Of a DNA stretch of 64,000 nt, positions 1-9,013 are shown one piece after another. The notes beneath the pieces are model-generated. The model did not search any database and was not told the DNA's origin. It worked only from the letters and a program-made list of their open reading frames with translations. Position numbers and translations under genes: made by a program. Within the stretch, counting starts at the first letter, position 1; each line of letters begins with the position of its first letter. This DNA is from Cupriavidus pauculus (GTDB lineage Bacteria > Pseudomonadota > Gammaproteobacteria > Burkholderiales > Burkholderiaceae). Location of the stretch: assembly GCF_022179805.1 (NCBI RefSeq), contig NZ_BPUO01000023.1, forward strand, positions 1-64,000, written 5' to 3'.

Positions 1-196
1 CCTCCTCACCCTGGGCCAGACTCACCCGCCTCAGGCCAGCGCCACCGCCTTACAGACTCCCCAAAGAAAGAATCGGCCTCCGCACAAAAAGCACGCTTGG
101 ACTGACATTTCTAATTTGCGGACGGGGAGGTGCGGATGATTTCTTGGACTACTTGGAGTCATGTATTCGTCCGCACCCCCTTTGCGATGATTAGAG
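1..196. other. Left edge, no assignable gene
   Basis: A plus-strand frame is open from base 1 to a TGA near 111. It is rich in Ser, Ala and Lys and could be the tail of an element or gene cut by the window edge, but I do not recognise it. The rest is non-coding sequence leading into the transposase fragment that follows. Confidence 0.3.
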
Positions 197-345
197 ATGT
201 CACCTCTGTTGTCCCGTAGTCTCCCAGCGACGCAGGCCTATTTCGCCGCGACACGGGCGGCCTATCTCGAATCCCACGGCAAGCCACAAGCGTTCTATTC
301 GGACAAGGCTGGCGTCTTCCGGGTCAACGCCTGCTTCGGCTGGAA
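197..345 (+). pseudogene. Transposase fragment (ISNCY/IS1202-like, DDE core)
   Basis: The translated stretch includes 'LESHGKPQAFYSDKAGVFRV', which resembles the DDE-core segment of ISNCY-type transposases ('YLE.HGKP.AFYSDK..VFRVN'). Only about 40 residues of that similarity survive. There is one extra Ala in the TRAAYL segment, no N-terminal DNA-binding part and no C-terminal part. The frame then runs into oxidoreductase sequence read out of frame near 345. This is a transposon scar rather than an active element. The family name rests on motif memory, not a search. Confidence 0.55.
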
Positions 346-1207
346 CATTCAGACCCGGGCATGCCCGGCCTCGGTCAGGTGCGCATCACGCAGGACGCTA
401 TCGGCGTGAATTTCGTGGACACCATGGTGCGCAACGGCAGCTATCCCGTGGCGCTACCCACGGTGCCTGGCTCCGGGCGACCGCGTGGCGTACTTCTTCG
501 CCGCGGGTGGTTATGCCAGCGAGCGCTTGATCGCCGCTGAGTCACTAATCCGGCTGCCTGACGACATCTGCACGTTCACCGCCGCAACGCTCCTCGCGAA
601 GGGACTTACGGCTTGGATGGCCTTGCGCGCCTTGCACCACCTTGAACCGGGCGAAACCGCCCTGGTCACAGGTGCGTCGGGCAGTGTCGGCAGTATCCTC
701 TCGCGATGGGCGAAGTCGCTGGGCGCGGCCGTGATCGGCGTCGCCGGTTCTCGGGACAAACTGGCCAAGGTCCGCTCAGGCTCGCATCATGCCCTGTACG
801 CCGGGGACGCCAATCTTGGCAACAAGATCCGTGCGTTGGTCCCGCAGGGCGTGGATGTCGTGTTCGATCTCGTGGGCCAAGCCACTGCCGAAGAGACCGC
901 GCGAGCCGTGCGGGACGGCGGTACCATCGTGGCCCTTGGCGCTGCGTCCGGCAGCCCCCTCGCAGTGCCGGCAGAACTGGCGGCGCGCGGCATCCAGATC
1001 AAGCGTGGCGGGACACCTCAATTCGTCAACGACTCCACCATCGGCACGGCATCCAGCGAGTTGTTTGCGCTGATCCGATCCGGCGCCTTGCGTGATATTG
1101 ACGCCGTGCACTTCGAACTGGCAGACGCTGTCCTCGCACATCAGGCGATCGAACGGAGAACCTTGGGCGGCATACCGCTGTTGGTGCCCGCCGGCGCCAG
1201 ATGCTGA
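346..1207 (+). pseudogene. Quinone oxidoreductase, truncated and internally deleted
   Basis: This is an MDR-superfamily zeta-crystallin-like NADPH:quinone reductase. The 5' part (361 to about 471) reads 'QVRITQDAIGVNFVDTMVRN' and continues to 'LPTVPG', a typical N-terminal GroES-like segment. The coding frame then jumps by one and resumes at 'PGDRVAYFFAAGGYASERL' (about 475-530). The roughly 20-25 residues normally found between these two blocks (FEAAGVV-type) are missing. The Rossmann part is intact ('ALVTGASGSVGSILSRWAKS' near residue 56 of the downstream frame) through to the normal C-terminus. The true N-terminus is gone, replaced by the transposase fragment. The 240-residue downstream frame could still make a cofactor-binding domain, but a full enzyme is unlikely. 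Confidence 0.7.
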
Positions 1208-1255
1208 AGCGTAATCCGTTGATGCCCTTCCCTACAGTCAGCCAGGAGTCCTTCT

Positions 1256-1645
1256 ATGCCTTCCGATCCCATTTTCGTCGCCAAAACATTCTTTGCTCAC
1301 TGGAGCGAGAATCGCCTTGATGAAGCGCTGTCCATGCTCGCTGACGACGTGCTCTATGACAACGTCCCATTCCCAGACATCGTTGGCCGCGACAACGTTC
1401 GAAATTTCCACGAGACTTTCGGAATCGGTACCACCTTCAAGGTGGACTGGCAGGTCACCCACCTCGCCGCGGCAGGCAACGTGGTGCCGAACGAGCGCCT
1501 GGACATCTTCCGCCATCGCGACGGCGGCGAAATTTCGCTGCCCGTCATGGGTACCCTTACCGTAGTGGACGGCGAGATTACAGTGTGGCGGGATTACTTT
1601 GATCCCGCGGATTTTGAGCGCCAGCTTGCCGGCATACAGGGCTGA
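1256..1645 (+). CDS. SnoaL-like / NTF2-fold protein
   Basis: A 129-residue protein with the SnoaL/limonene-epoxide-hydrolase-like layout: 'FVAKTFFAHWSENRLDEALS' (N-terminal helices), 'DDVLYDNVPFPDIVGRDNVR', 'NERLDIF' and the C-terminal strand 'PVMGTLTVVDGEITVWRDYFDP'. These are the NTF2-like cone-fold landmarks. The family includes cyclases, epoxide hydrolases and unknown small-molecule-binding enzymes, so the reaction is not assignable. The start ATG follows an AGGAG-like site (CAGGAGTCCTTCT). It sits just after the broken quinone reductase, with which it may once have formed a redox operon. Confidence 0.75.
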   Translation: MPSDPIFVAKTFFAHWSENRLDEALSMLADDVLYDNVPFPDIVGRDNVRNFHETFGIGTTFKVDWQVTHLAAAGNVVPNERLDIFRHRDGGEISLPVMGTLTVVDGEITVWRDYFDPADFERQLAGIQG

Positions 1646-1942
1646 GCAAATCGGACGCAGCTCTGCGGCGCAGAGCGATTACGTCCAACACTCGCCGAGC
1701 AAGGGCCGCCGCGGTCAGCCGTCCACTCTCCGTCGGCCGACTTCGGCCAGTTACGGCCATCTAGCTCAAACTATTCGGTTTATGAAGGGCCGGCGCGAAA
1801 CAGAAAGCTATCAACGATTGAGTGCACCGGCCCTCGCGACTTTAGGTTAACGGTAAAAGCTGGCACGAACGTTGCTCCCCCCGATTCGTCACTGCATATT
1901 GATTACAGACCCATTGGCGTCTGATCTTTCGGGGAGCGTTTG
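1646..1942. other. Intergenic, repeat copy, weak hairpin
   Basis: No convincing gene. It holds one copy of the degenerate intergenic repeat (about 1733-1760). An inverted pair AGGGCCGG (about 1786) / CCGGCCCT (about 1827) is separated by some 33 bases, too loose to call a terminator. The end carries the GGGGAG ribosome site of the next gene. Confidence 0.4.
1733..1760. repeat. Degenerate GGCC-rich intergenic repeat, copy 1
   Basis: Reads GCCGACTTCGGCCAGTTACG followed by GCCATC. Related copies lie near 32744, 33045, 35140 and 36651, always between genes. The shared core is about CGGCCAG-TAA-CGGCCAT. Function unknown; probably decayed spacer or mobile sequence. Confidence 0.4.
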
Positions 1943-2923
1943 ATGAAGAAAAAGATTGCGCGCTTGGCAGCCATGGCGCTGTCCGTTGGTTTACTGGCTT
2001 TCGGTACTGGCTGCGCACTGGCGCAGACATATCCATCCAAGACGATCAGGCTGGTGATACCTTTTCCGCCGGCCGGTGCCACTGACGTCCTGGGCAGGGC
2101 AATTGCGCAGAAGCTGTCCGAAGGACTTGGACAGTCGGTGGTGGTCGAGAACCGACCTGGTGCAGGCAGCACCATCGGATCGGACATCGTTGCGAAGGCG
2201 GCGCCGGATGGCTACACGCTATTGTTGGCGTCAGGCTCTCTTGCCATCGCATCCAACCTATACACCAAACTCGGCTTCGATATTCTGAAGAGCTTCACGC
2301 CGATCTCGCTTGTGGGCCATGTACCCCATATGCTGGTCGTGAGCCCTTCGATTCCTGCGAATTCGGTCAAGGAACTGGTCGCGCTGGCCAAGTCCAAGCC
2401 CGGACAGCTAAGCGCCGCTTCGCAGGGAAATGGCACACTGTCTCACCTGGAACTGGAAATGTTCAAGTTGTCCACTGGCACCGACATGCTGCATGTCCCT
2501 TATAAGGGCAGCAATAACGTCATGCCCGATCTACTTGCTGGCAATGTCTCGGTGTTCTTTGATAGCGTGCCGTCTTCCATGCCGCTGGTGAAGAGCGGCA
2601 AGCTCAAAGCGCTTGGTGTCGTTGGGGCCAAGCGCCTGCCCATGAGTCCGGAGATTCCGACACTCGCCGAAGCCGGACTTCCCGGGCTCGAAATGAAGAA
2701 CTGGTTCGCACTACTGGCACCCGCAGGCACACCGGCCGAGATTATCGAGTTGCTCAACATGCAGGTGCAAAAGGCCGTTATCACCCCGGATCTTGCCGCG
2801 CGGCTGGCTGACCAGGGTGTCATCCTGGAAGCCAGCACGCCTAAGCAGTTAGCCACGTTGATGCAATCGGACGTCGCAAAGTGGGGCAAGATCATCAGAA
2901 GTGCAAACGTGCGCCTAAACTGA
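1943..2923 (+). CDS. Bug/TctC-family periplasmic binding protein
   Basis: A 326-residue tripartite tricarboxylate transporter substrate-binding receptor. It has a signal peptide (KKKIARLAAMALSVGLLAFG, cleaved after CALAQ-like), then the family hallmarks 'YPSKTIRLVIPFPPAGATDV', 'VVVENRPGAGSTIGSDIVAK', 'DGYTLLLAS', 'PYKGSNNVMPDLLAGNVSVF' and 'GLEMKNWFALLAPAGTPAEI'. The protein delivers a carboxylate ligand in the periplasm, but no TctA/TctB membrane genes are nearby, as is usual for the expanded Bug paralogues of Burkholderiales. I chose the ATG at 1943 because GGGGAG lies 6 bases upstream; an in-frame TTG lies one codon earlier. It stands alone, with unrelated sequence on both sides. Confidence 0.93.
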   Translation: MKKKIARLAAMALSVGLLAFGTGCALAQTYPSKTIRLVIPFPPAGATDVLGRAIAQKLSEGLGQSVVVENRPGAGSTIGSDIVAKAAPDGYTLLLASGSLAIASNLYTKLGFDILKSFTPISLVGHVPHMLVVSPSIPANSVKELVALAKSKPGQLSAASQGNGTLSHLELEMFKLSTGTDMLHVPYKGSNNVMPDLLAGNVSVFFDSVPSSMPLVKSGKLKALGVVGAKRLPMSPEIPTLAEAGLPGLEMKNWFALLAPAGTPAEIIELLNMQVQKAVITPDLAARLADQGVILEASTPKQLATLMQSDVAKWGKIIRSANVRLN

Positions 2924-3355
2924 CTGAGCGCAGCGCCGAGGCTCTCCCCAGGAGTCCGGGTCATCCGGCGTGGATTCGCCCCTCCCGGCACTTCGTCTCC
3001 TCACGCTTCGGGAACCCAAGTTTCGCCGGCTGCAAATCGTTTGGCGCGAGCGTGGACTTGCGGCGATGCTTGCGCGCCGGGACCGGCCCACGACTGACCG
3101 TCGAAAATCAGCTCTCGCGATGGCTCCCGTCCGCGTCACACCGCACAGCCGCATCACGCGCTGGAACTCGTCCGGGATGATGGTCAACGCGCGTGCCGGA
3201 CCCCGCTCGTCGGCGACGGACGCGGAAACTGAGACCTCGGTCGCAGCCCCGATCCATTCCGCAATGTCTCCGTGTTCGTCAAGCACTAGGCGCCGATCGC
3301 GCCTAACCGGCCCTATGAACGTGAGCGCGGACCGAGTCCGGCCAGATCCCGTCAT
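2915..3355 (-). pseudogene. Possible decayed gene with PAC-like motif
   Basis: The 557-base gap 2924-3480 has no convincing intact gene. A minus-strand frame begins 'RRDRRLVLDEHGDIAEWIGA' and continues ATEVS. This resembles the PAC motif after PAS domains (D.dG.i.eWiG..tDvt), as in sensor kinases. The following residues look protein-like until about codon 85 and then become Arg/Ser-rich, as expected of out-of-frame or non-coding sequence. It could be a remnant of a sensor gene or a chance frame. Confidence 0.2.
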
Positions 3356-3480
3356 TCGAATTCAACCGAACGACTGTCCGAGACATCTTCAATCTCGGAC
3401 GGTCACGTGTGAGAGCTAAGCAAGACTGAATCCCGATGACCTACGCTGCGGCGGCACCCGTTGCGCGAGCCAGGGTGCAA

Positions 3481-4752
3481 CTACTCCGCGAAGTCCTTCC
3501 CCTGCCTCGCCTCCCCGCTCACTTCACCGAATCCGACACGGTAACCATTCCCCTGACACCATCCACGGATCGATACCTCATCGCCATCGAGCAGGAAGTG
3601 CCGTGTGCTGCCGTCCGGCAGGGTCAGCGCTTCTTTGCCGTTCTTCGTGATTTCAAGCAGGCAGCCAAGCGAGTCGGGCGTCGCGCCGCTGAGCGTCCCC
3701 GAGCCCATCAGGTCGCCAACGCGCACATTGCATCCCGATACGGTGTGGTGGGCGAGTTGCTGCGCCACAGTCCAATACATCGAGCGGAAATTGGTGTGGG
3801 TGACCGGAACACGGACCTTGCCGCCTGCCGGTCTGATCGACGCCTCCAGTTCGATCGCGTAGGCGCCCTCCCCGTCCTGACGGAGATAGTCCAGCGGGGC
3901 AGGCTGCTGCACCGGGTGGGCGCAACGGAAGGCCTCCAGTGCATCCATGGTCACGATCCATGGCGAGATCGACGTGCAGAACGACTTGCTGTTGAAAGGC
4001 CCGAGCGGCGCCGATTCCCACTGCTGGAAGTCGCGCGCGCTCCAGTCATTGAGCAGCACCATACCGAACAAGTGGTCAGGCGCCTGTGCGATCGGGATCG
4101 GCTCGCTCATCGCACTCGGCTTGCCGATAACAAAGGCCATTTCGAGTTCAAAGTCGAGCTTGCCGGACGGTCCGAAGACTGGCCGCGGCTCGCCCGGCTG
4201 GCGCCGCTGCCCGCTGGGTCGGCTCACCGGCGTGCCGCTGGCCACGATCGTACTGGCACGGCCGTTGTAGCCGATGGGCAGTTCCAGCCAGTTGGGCGGC
4301 AGTGCATGCTCCGGCTCGCGGAACAGCCTACCGCAGTTCTCGGCATGGTGGCGCGATGAATAGAAGTCGGTGTATCCGGTCACCTCCAGCGGGAGGTGCA
4401 GCCGGGCTTGCGCCATGGGCACCAACGCGCGTTCGCGCAGCGCGGCGGCGGTGTACGCATCGGCGTCCAACGCAAGCCATTCAGTCAGGCGTTGGCGCAC
4501 ATCGCGCCAGGCGGATTGGCCCAGCGAGATGAATGGATTCAATGTGCTCGCCGCGAATACCTTTCGCATCGCCTCTGGCAGCAGGCCGGCCGCTGCCAGC
4601 TCCTGGAGATCGACGATCCGGTCGCCGATCGCGACACCGGCACGGGTGCTCCGTTCGGCCGTGGAGAATACGCCATAGGGAAGATTCTGCAGAGGAAAGT
4701 CAGTCAAGCCGGTATTGGCAGATTCGACCCAGCTCAGTCGTAGTGTGGTCAA
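3481..4752 (-). CDS. Fumarylacetoacetase
   Basis: A 423-residue member of the FAH family, full length for fumarylacetoacetate hydrolase, which splits the last intermediate of homogentisate-type pathways into fumarate and acetoacetate. It has the N-terminal SH3-like domain ('FPLQNLPYGVFSTAERSTRA'), then the FAH fold with 'YTDFYSSRHHAENCGRLFR' (catalytic His and acidic metal ligand), 'LDFELEMAFVIGKPS', 'NDWSARDFQQWE' and 'GDLMGSGTLSG'. I place the start at TTG 4752, where homology begins; GAAGAGAG precedes it, 13 bases after the Rieske oxygenase stop. An ATG at 4800 would add 16 poorly matching residues and overlap that gene. It is the last gene of the aromatic operon. No homogentisate dioxygenase is in the window, so the operon must feed it another way or it also acts on a related acylpyruvate-like product. 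Confidence 0.9.
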   Translation of the reverse strand: MTTLRLSWVESANTGLTDFPLQNLPYGVFSTAERSTRAGVAIGDRIVDLQELAAAGLLPEAMRKVFAASTLNPFISLGQSAWRDVRQRLTEWLALDADAYTAAALRERALVPMAQARLHLPLEVTGYTDFYSSRHHAENCGRLFREPEHALPPNWLELPIGYNGRASTIVASGTPVSRPSGQRRQPGEPRPVFGPSGKLDFELEMAFVIGKPSAMSEPIPIAQAPDHLFGMVLLNDWSARDFQQWESAPLGPFNSKSFCTSISPWIVTMDALEAFRCAHPVQQPAPLDYLRQDGEGAYAIELEASIRPAGGKVRVPVTHTNFRSMYWTVAQQLAHHTVSGCNVRVGDLMGSGTLSGATPDSLGCLLEITKNGKEALTLPDGSTRHFLLDGDEVSIRGWCQGNGYRVGFGEVSGEARQGKDFAE

Positions 4753-4765
4753 GGCGGGGCTCTCT

Positions 4766-5845
4766 TCAGGCTTGTGCTCGGAGATTCTGCGGGGGCGCAC
4801 TGCTCTGCGTGGGCGGGGCGGCCTCGCGCGCTAGCATGTCGGCAACAATCCGCCGCGCATGCACGAGGCCCGCATCGGAGGCGATCATGACCAGCGGGCC
4901 GTCCGGATTGGCGTCCATCGACATCTGCTGGGCCTCGACCACCACCTTGTCTTCGCCAAACGTAATCGGAAGGCTGCGCATCAGCGACGCCCTGGTCTCC
5001 TCGTGCCGGTCTGCCCCGCAAGTACGCGCCCCGGACCAGAAGTAGTGGGTCGTCGTAGCGGTTTCCGGCGTCTGCAGATTCAAGCCCATGAATGCGATGC
5101 CGCTGCTGCGATTGCCTTCGCGCGCGCCCGTTCCTGTGTCCACGGCACCGGTATGGATACGGACCACAGACGGCGGGATGAATTCGATCTCCATCCAGCG
5201 GTCAACCTTTGGCGTGCCGAAGGTATGGGCAGCGAGATATGAGGGCGGCGGCACCGAATCCATCATCCAGCGCGTAACGCGCACGCCGTTGTCCAGGCGC
5301 GTTGTCTTCGTCTCGGCGTCGGAATGGGCCTCCGGCGTGCCGCCGATGGTGCGGGTATGGACGTAGCCGACATGCGTCAGGTCCATCAGGTTGTCGGTGA
5401 TCAGTTGATAGTTGGCCCTGACCAGGTAGCGGTCCTTGATCCAGCTCCAGGCCGGATCGTCATGAATCGCGTGGCGCGGCACCGCAGCCGGGTCGGCCTG
5501 GGCCGGATCGCCGAGCCAGATCCAGACGACCTGGTCCTGTTCGACGACGGGGTAGCTGGCGACCCGCGCCGCCGAGGGAATGCGGGTCTGACCGGGCACC
5601 TTCACGCAACTGCCATAGCGATCGAAGGTTAGCCCGTGGTAGCCGCACTGTACCTGGTCGTCTACCACGCAGCCGTGCGACAGCGGCAGTGCCCGGTGGC
5701 AACACCGGTCTTCCAGCGCGGCGACCGTGCCGTCACGCAGCCGGTAGAACACGACCGGTCGGTCGAGCAGCCTGCGTTGCAGCATCTCGCCGACCTTGAC
5801 CTCATCGGCCCATGCGCCCATGTACCAGGCATTCATTACGAACAT
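4766..5845 (-). CDS. Rieske aromatic-ring oxygenase, VanA-like oxygenase subunit
   Basis: A 359-residue class IA-type terminal oxygenase. The Rieske [2Fe-2S] ligands are in 'CCHRALPLSHG' and 'VQCGYHG' (C-x-H ... C-x2-H, residues about 48-70). The mononuclear iron site is 'DNLMDLTHVGYVH' (D-x2-H-x4-H, about 152-164). The length, the short N-terminus and the partner reductase fit vanillate O-demethylase or related phenoxy/methoxybenzoate demethylases rather than ring dihydroxylases, which need a beta subunit. The likely reaction is oxidative O-demethylation or monooxygenation of an aromatic acid in the cytoplasm. It lies 43 bases after the reductase gene on the same strand. The exact substrate cannot be read from the sequence. 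Confidence 0.92.
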   Translation of the reverse strand: MFVMNAWYMGAWADEVKVGEMLQRRLLDRPVVFYRLRDGTVAALEDRCCHRALPLSHGCVVDDQVQCGYHGLTFDRYGSCVKVPGQTRIPSAARVASYPVVEQDQVVWIWLGDPAQADPAAVPRHAIHDDPAWSWIKDRYLVRANYQLITDNLMDLTHVGYVHTRTIGGTPEAHSDAETKTTRLDNGVRVTRWMMDSVPPPSYLAAHTFGTPKVDRWMEIEFIPPSVVRIHTGAVDTGTGAREGNRSSGIAFMGLNLQTPETATTTHYFWSGARTCGADRHEETRASLMRSLPITFGEDKVVVEAQQMSMDANPDGPLVMIASDAGLVHARRIVADMLAREAAPPTQSSAPPQNLRAQA

Positions 5846-5888
5846 AACTGTCTCCTAATTCAAACAAGAGCCAACCTTGCGGCAGGTT

Positions 5889-6839
5889 TCATAGGTCGAG
5901 GACGAGGACCGGCGAAAGCGAGCGCGAGCAGCACGGCAGGAAGCAGTCGTTGCCGGCACGCTCGTCATCGCCGAGGAAGGCATCGCGGTGATCTGGGGTG
6001 CCGGACAGCACCCCTATCCGACAGGTGCCACAGACGCCCTGCTCGCAGGAATGCGGCACATCAATACCGGCCGCGGTCAGCGCATCCAGGGCTGACTGGT
6101 CGGATTCGACGCGGATTCGCACGCCGGACCGGCGCAGTTCAACGTCGAACGCCGCGTCGCTGGTGCACACATTCGGCAGCTTGCCGAAATACTCACGATG
6201 CAGGCGCGACTCCGGCCACCCGTTCCGACGCGCCGCGACAAACGCGGCGTCGATCAGTCCCGCCGGGCCACAGACGTACAGGTGCGTTGCCGCCTCGGGC
6301 GATGACAACAACGCGTCCAGCGACAGCCTCTGTGCGGGTGCACCGTCATCGGCGTGGATCGATACCGATCCGGCCAGATCTGCCTGCATCAGCCGTTCAC
6401 GGAACGCTGCGGCAGCTTCCGTCCGCACGTAGTAGTGCAGCGCGAACGACGCACCTGCCGACGTCAGGTGCTCCGCCATCCCCAGTAACGGCGTGATGCC
6501 GATGCCCCCCGCCAGCAGAAGGCTCGACGTTGCGGACGGATCCAGCGGGAAGTGGTTGCGGGGCGCCGAAACCTCCAGGTCGTCGCCTACTTTCGCGTGC
6601 GCGTGCAAGGAGCGGGACCCGCCACGGGAATCCGGGGCGTCCAGCACGCCGATCACGTACCGGTGGCGCTCGTCCGGGCTATTGCAGAGGGAATACTGGC
6701 GGGTCAGGCCGGCCGGCGTCAGGACATCCACGTGCGCGCCCGCGGTGAACGGCGGGAGAATCGTCCCGGACGGGTCGACCAGTTCGAACGCACGGATCGA
6801 CATCGTCTCCTGCCGGATCTCGGAAATTCTGAGCCTCAT
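5889..6839 (-). CDS. Rieske-system ferredoxin reductase (VanB-like)
   Basis: A 316-residue electron-transfer partner with the phthalate dioxygenase reductase layout. An FMN/FAD-binding barrel has 'RQYSLCN' near residue 50. The NAD-binding domain has 'LLAGGIGITPLLGMAEHLTS' near 110 and 'LYVCGPAGLIDAAF' near 192. A C-terminal plant-type [2Fe-2S] domain has 'PHSCEQGVCGTCRIGVLSG' plus 'CFLPCCS'. It passes electrons from NAD(P)H to the oxygenase encoded immediately downstream. Its start overlaps the stop of the upstream Bug gene by 4 bases (ATGA at 6836-6839), so the two are translationally coupled. Confidence 0.93.
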   Translation of the reverse strand: MRLRISEIRQETMSIRAFELVDPSGTILPPFTAGAHVDVLTPAGLTRQYSLCNSPDERHRYVIGVLDAPDSRGGSRSLHAHAKVGDDLEVSAPRNHFPLDPSATSSLLLAGGIGITPLLGMAEHLTSAGASFALHYYVRTEAAAAFRERLMQADLAGSVSIHADDGAPAQRLSLDALLSSPEAATHLYVCGPAGLIDAAFVAARRNGWPESRLHREYFGKLPNVCTSDAAFDVELRRSGVRIRVESDQSALDALTAAGIDVPHSCEQGVCGTCRIGVLSGTPDHRDAFLGDDERAGNDCFLPCCSRSLSPVLVLDL

Positions 6840-7804
6840 GGCTGCTTCCCGATCTTCATGCCCGCCAGCACTTTGGACCAGCGCGCACGTTCGGCATGGA
6901 TGAACTGGCCGACCTCGGCGACCGACATCGGATGGGGCTGCACACCGACGGTGGCCATCTGCTCGATCACCGTCTTGTCGGCCACCACCGTATTGAGGTC
7001 ACGGTTGATTCGCTCGACGATGTCCGCGGGCGTCCCTTTGCGCGCCAGCAGTACAAACCAGCCATTCACATCCTGGCCCGGCACCGTCTCCGCCAGCGCC
7101 GGCACGCCTGGGGCCAGTGGTACGCGAGTCTTGGACGTGACCGCCAACGCCTTGACGCGTCCGCCCTTCAGCATCCCTTCCACACCGGGGATGCCGTCGA
7201 ACAGCAGTTGGACGTCACCGTTCATCACCGCCGTCAGCGCCGTGCCACTACTGCTGAAGGAGACGATGTTCAAGTCCAGGCCAGTGCTGCGGCGAAAGGA
7301 CTCGGCCGCCAAGTGAGGCAGTGAGTACTGCCCGTTGACGCCGATATTGACCGTACCGCCCGTCTTTTTCGCTTGCGCGATAAACGACGGCAGGGAGTCG
7401 GCGCCATACCGCTTGTCGGCAACGATCACCAGTGGACCCATGGCTACCATCGCCACCGGTGCGAAGTCGGTATCCATGTCGTACCGGGCGCTGGCGTTGA
7501 CCTGCGGCGTCACGGCGATAGCGGCCGCATGTGTCAGGATGAACGTGTACCCGTCCGCCGGCGCTTGCTTGACGGCGTTCATGCCGATGATGCCGCCTGC
7601 GCCAGGCTTGTTGTCGACGATCACCTGGTCGCCCCACCGCGTGCCGAGACGCTGGGCGATCAGCCGGGCCATCACATCGGGGGGACTACCAGCCGCGCTG
7701 GGCACCACCATGCGGACCGGATGGCCCGGCCAGCCTGCGGCCCCGGCTGATAGCGTCCCCGCCGCCAGCACCAGCGCGGTCAGGGCTCGAATACGTCTGA
7801 TCAT
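6836..7804 (-). CDS. Bug/TctC-family binding protein in the aromatic operon
   Basis: A 322-residue Bug receptor. It has a signal peptide (RIRALTALVLAAGTLSAGAA), 'GHPVRMVVPSAAGSPPDVMA', 'VIVDNKPGAGGIIGMNAVKQ', 'DGYTFILTHAAAIAVTP' and 'DVNGWFVLLARKGTPADIVE'. Its position between the porin and the Rieske reductase genes suggests it binds the aromatic or carboxylate substrate of this pathway in the periplasm (inference from context). The membrane TctAB components are absent from the window. Confidence 0.93.
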   Translation of the reverse strand: MIRRIRALTALVLAAGTLSAGAAGWPGHPVRMVVPSAAGSPPDVMARLIAQRLGTRWGDQVIVDNKPGAGGIIGMNAVKQAPADGYTFILTHAAAIAVTPQVNASARYDMDTDFAPVAMVAMGPLVIVADKRYGADSLPSFIAQAKKTGGTVNIGVNGQYSLPHLAAESFRRSTGLDLNIVSFSSSGTALTAVMNGDVQLLFDGIPGVEGMLKGGRVKALAVTSKTRVPLAPGVPALAETVPGQDVNGWFVLLARKGTPADIVERINRDLNTVVADKTVIEQMATVGVQPHPMSVAEVGQFIHAERARWSKVLAGMKIGKQP

Positions 7805-7813
7805 GTTGTCTCC

Positions 7814-8890
7814 TCAAAATCGATGCAGGACACCGGCCACGACGCCGGTCTGGCTCTCGCCCGGCGTCACGCTGTTGGGCGCTGCGAGGCCGACCGTGGA
7901 ACCGTGGCGATTCTTCGCATAGCCGATGTTGGCGTATACCAGGGTCCGCTTGGAAAAGTTGTACAAGGCCGACAACGCGAACGTCGTCGCATCCTTGTCG
8001 CTGCCTTTCTGATCATTCTGGTAGACCGCGCCAGTCAGGCTGAAGGCCGGCGTGAACTTCCAGGTGAGACCCGTCCAGTAGATATCTGCGATGGCGGTGG
8101 TGCCGCCCACCCGTGAGCGCAGGTTGCGCACGCCAACGAAGGCCTTGGCGCGCTCCCAGGCATAGGTGGCCGCCACGACCGTGCGCCGGTCGGTGTTGTC
8201 CTGTGTGGCGACCGCGGCGCCGTGGCGCTCGTCGTAGGCAAGCATCGCACCGAACGGCCCCGCGCCATACTGGATCGAGCCGCCCCATTCCTGGCCGACC
8301 TTCAGGTTGCCGGGAACTTCACTGCCGTTGGGGATCGTCGAGTCGTAGCCGAAGCTGTACTGCGCCGACACCGTCAACGGGCCGGCTTCCTTGGTGTACC
8401 GCACGGCGTTGTCGACCCGGCCGCCCATCTGCGGATCCTGTCCGAAGACCGAGTACAGGTTGTAGACCATCGGGTCGAATGGGATCGCCACGTCGAAGAT
8501 GGCATTGCGATGGCGGCCAAGGGAGACCAGCCCATAAGGTGTCTCGATGCCCACGTAAGCCAGCCTCCCGAACAGCCGGCCACCCTGTTGCAGCGAGCCG
8601 CTGTCCATGCTAAGACCCGACTCCAGCACGAAGAACGCGGAGTTGCCACCGCCGAGGTCCTCGTTACCTCGAAAGCCCCAGCGGGAGCCCGCCTGACCGC
8701 CACTGGTCATGCGGGTGACGCTGTGCGAGCCATTGGGCTGGTTGTTGATGACCTCTATGCCGTTGTCGAGAATGCCGTAGATGGTGACGCTGTTTTCGGC
8801 ATGCGCGGTGCCGGCGACTGCCAGGCACAGCGCCAGCGCTGCCTTGCCGGAACGGCGGCAAATGTCTTGTGGGGGGTGCTTGGGTTGCAA
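7814..8890 (-). CDS. Outer-membrane porin (Gram-negative porin_4 type)
   Basis: A 358-residue beta-barrel porin of the Burkholderiales/Neisserial type. After an export signal (KAALALCLAVAGTAHA) it begins 'ENSVTIYGILDNGIEVINNQ', then 'SRWGFRGNEDLGGGNSAFFV' and 'LFGRLAYVGIETPYGLVSLG'. It carries the usual 'QDPQMGGRVDNAVRYTKEAG' segment and ends in 'GVVAGVLHRF', a terminal Phe suited to BAM assembly. It probably admits the aromatic substrate. It is 9 bases upstream of the Bug gene. The ATG at 8890 follows a clear GGAGGAGA site. Confidence 0.93.
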   Translation of the reverse strand: MQPKHPPQDICRRSGKAALALCLAVAGTAHAENSVTIYGILDNGIEVINNQPNGSHSVTRMTSGGQAGSRWGFRGNEDLGGGNSAFFVLESGLSMDSGSLQQGGRLFGRLAYVGIETPYGLVSLGRHRNAIFDVAIPFDPMVYNLYSVFGQDPQMGGRVDNAVRYTKEAGPLTVSAQYSFGYDSTIPNGSEVPGNLKVGQEWGGSIQYGAGPFGAMLAYDERHGAAVATQDNTDRRTVVAATYAWERAKAFVGVRNLRSRVGGTTAIADIYWTGLTWKFTPAFSLTGAVYQNDQKGSDKDATTFALSALYNFSKRTLVYANIGYAKNRHGSTVGLAAPNSVTPGESQTGVVAGVLHRF

Positions 8891-9013
8891 TGTCTCCTCC
8901 TTTTTCGGATGTCAGTGAGGACCATCCGTTTATGTAAGCGAGCGTGCCTGCCCGACTGTGCAGGCTTTCGGCTACGCCTCGCGTGCTTAAAATCGATACT
9001 GCGGTGATCGCGG

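Noticed and set aside
1786..1834. AGGGCCGG/CCGGCCCT pair as a terminator
   Set aside because: The loop is about 33 bases with no T-run; chance pairing is likely in GC-rich DNA.
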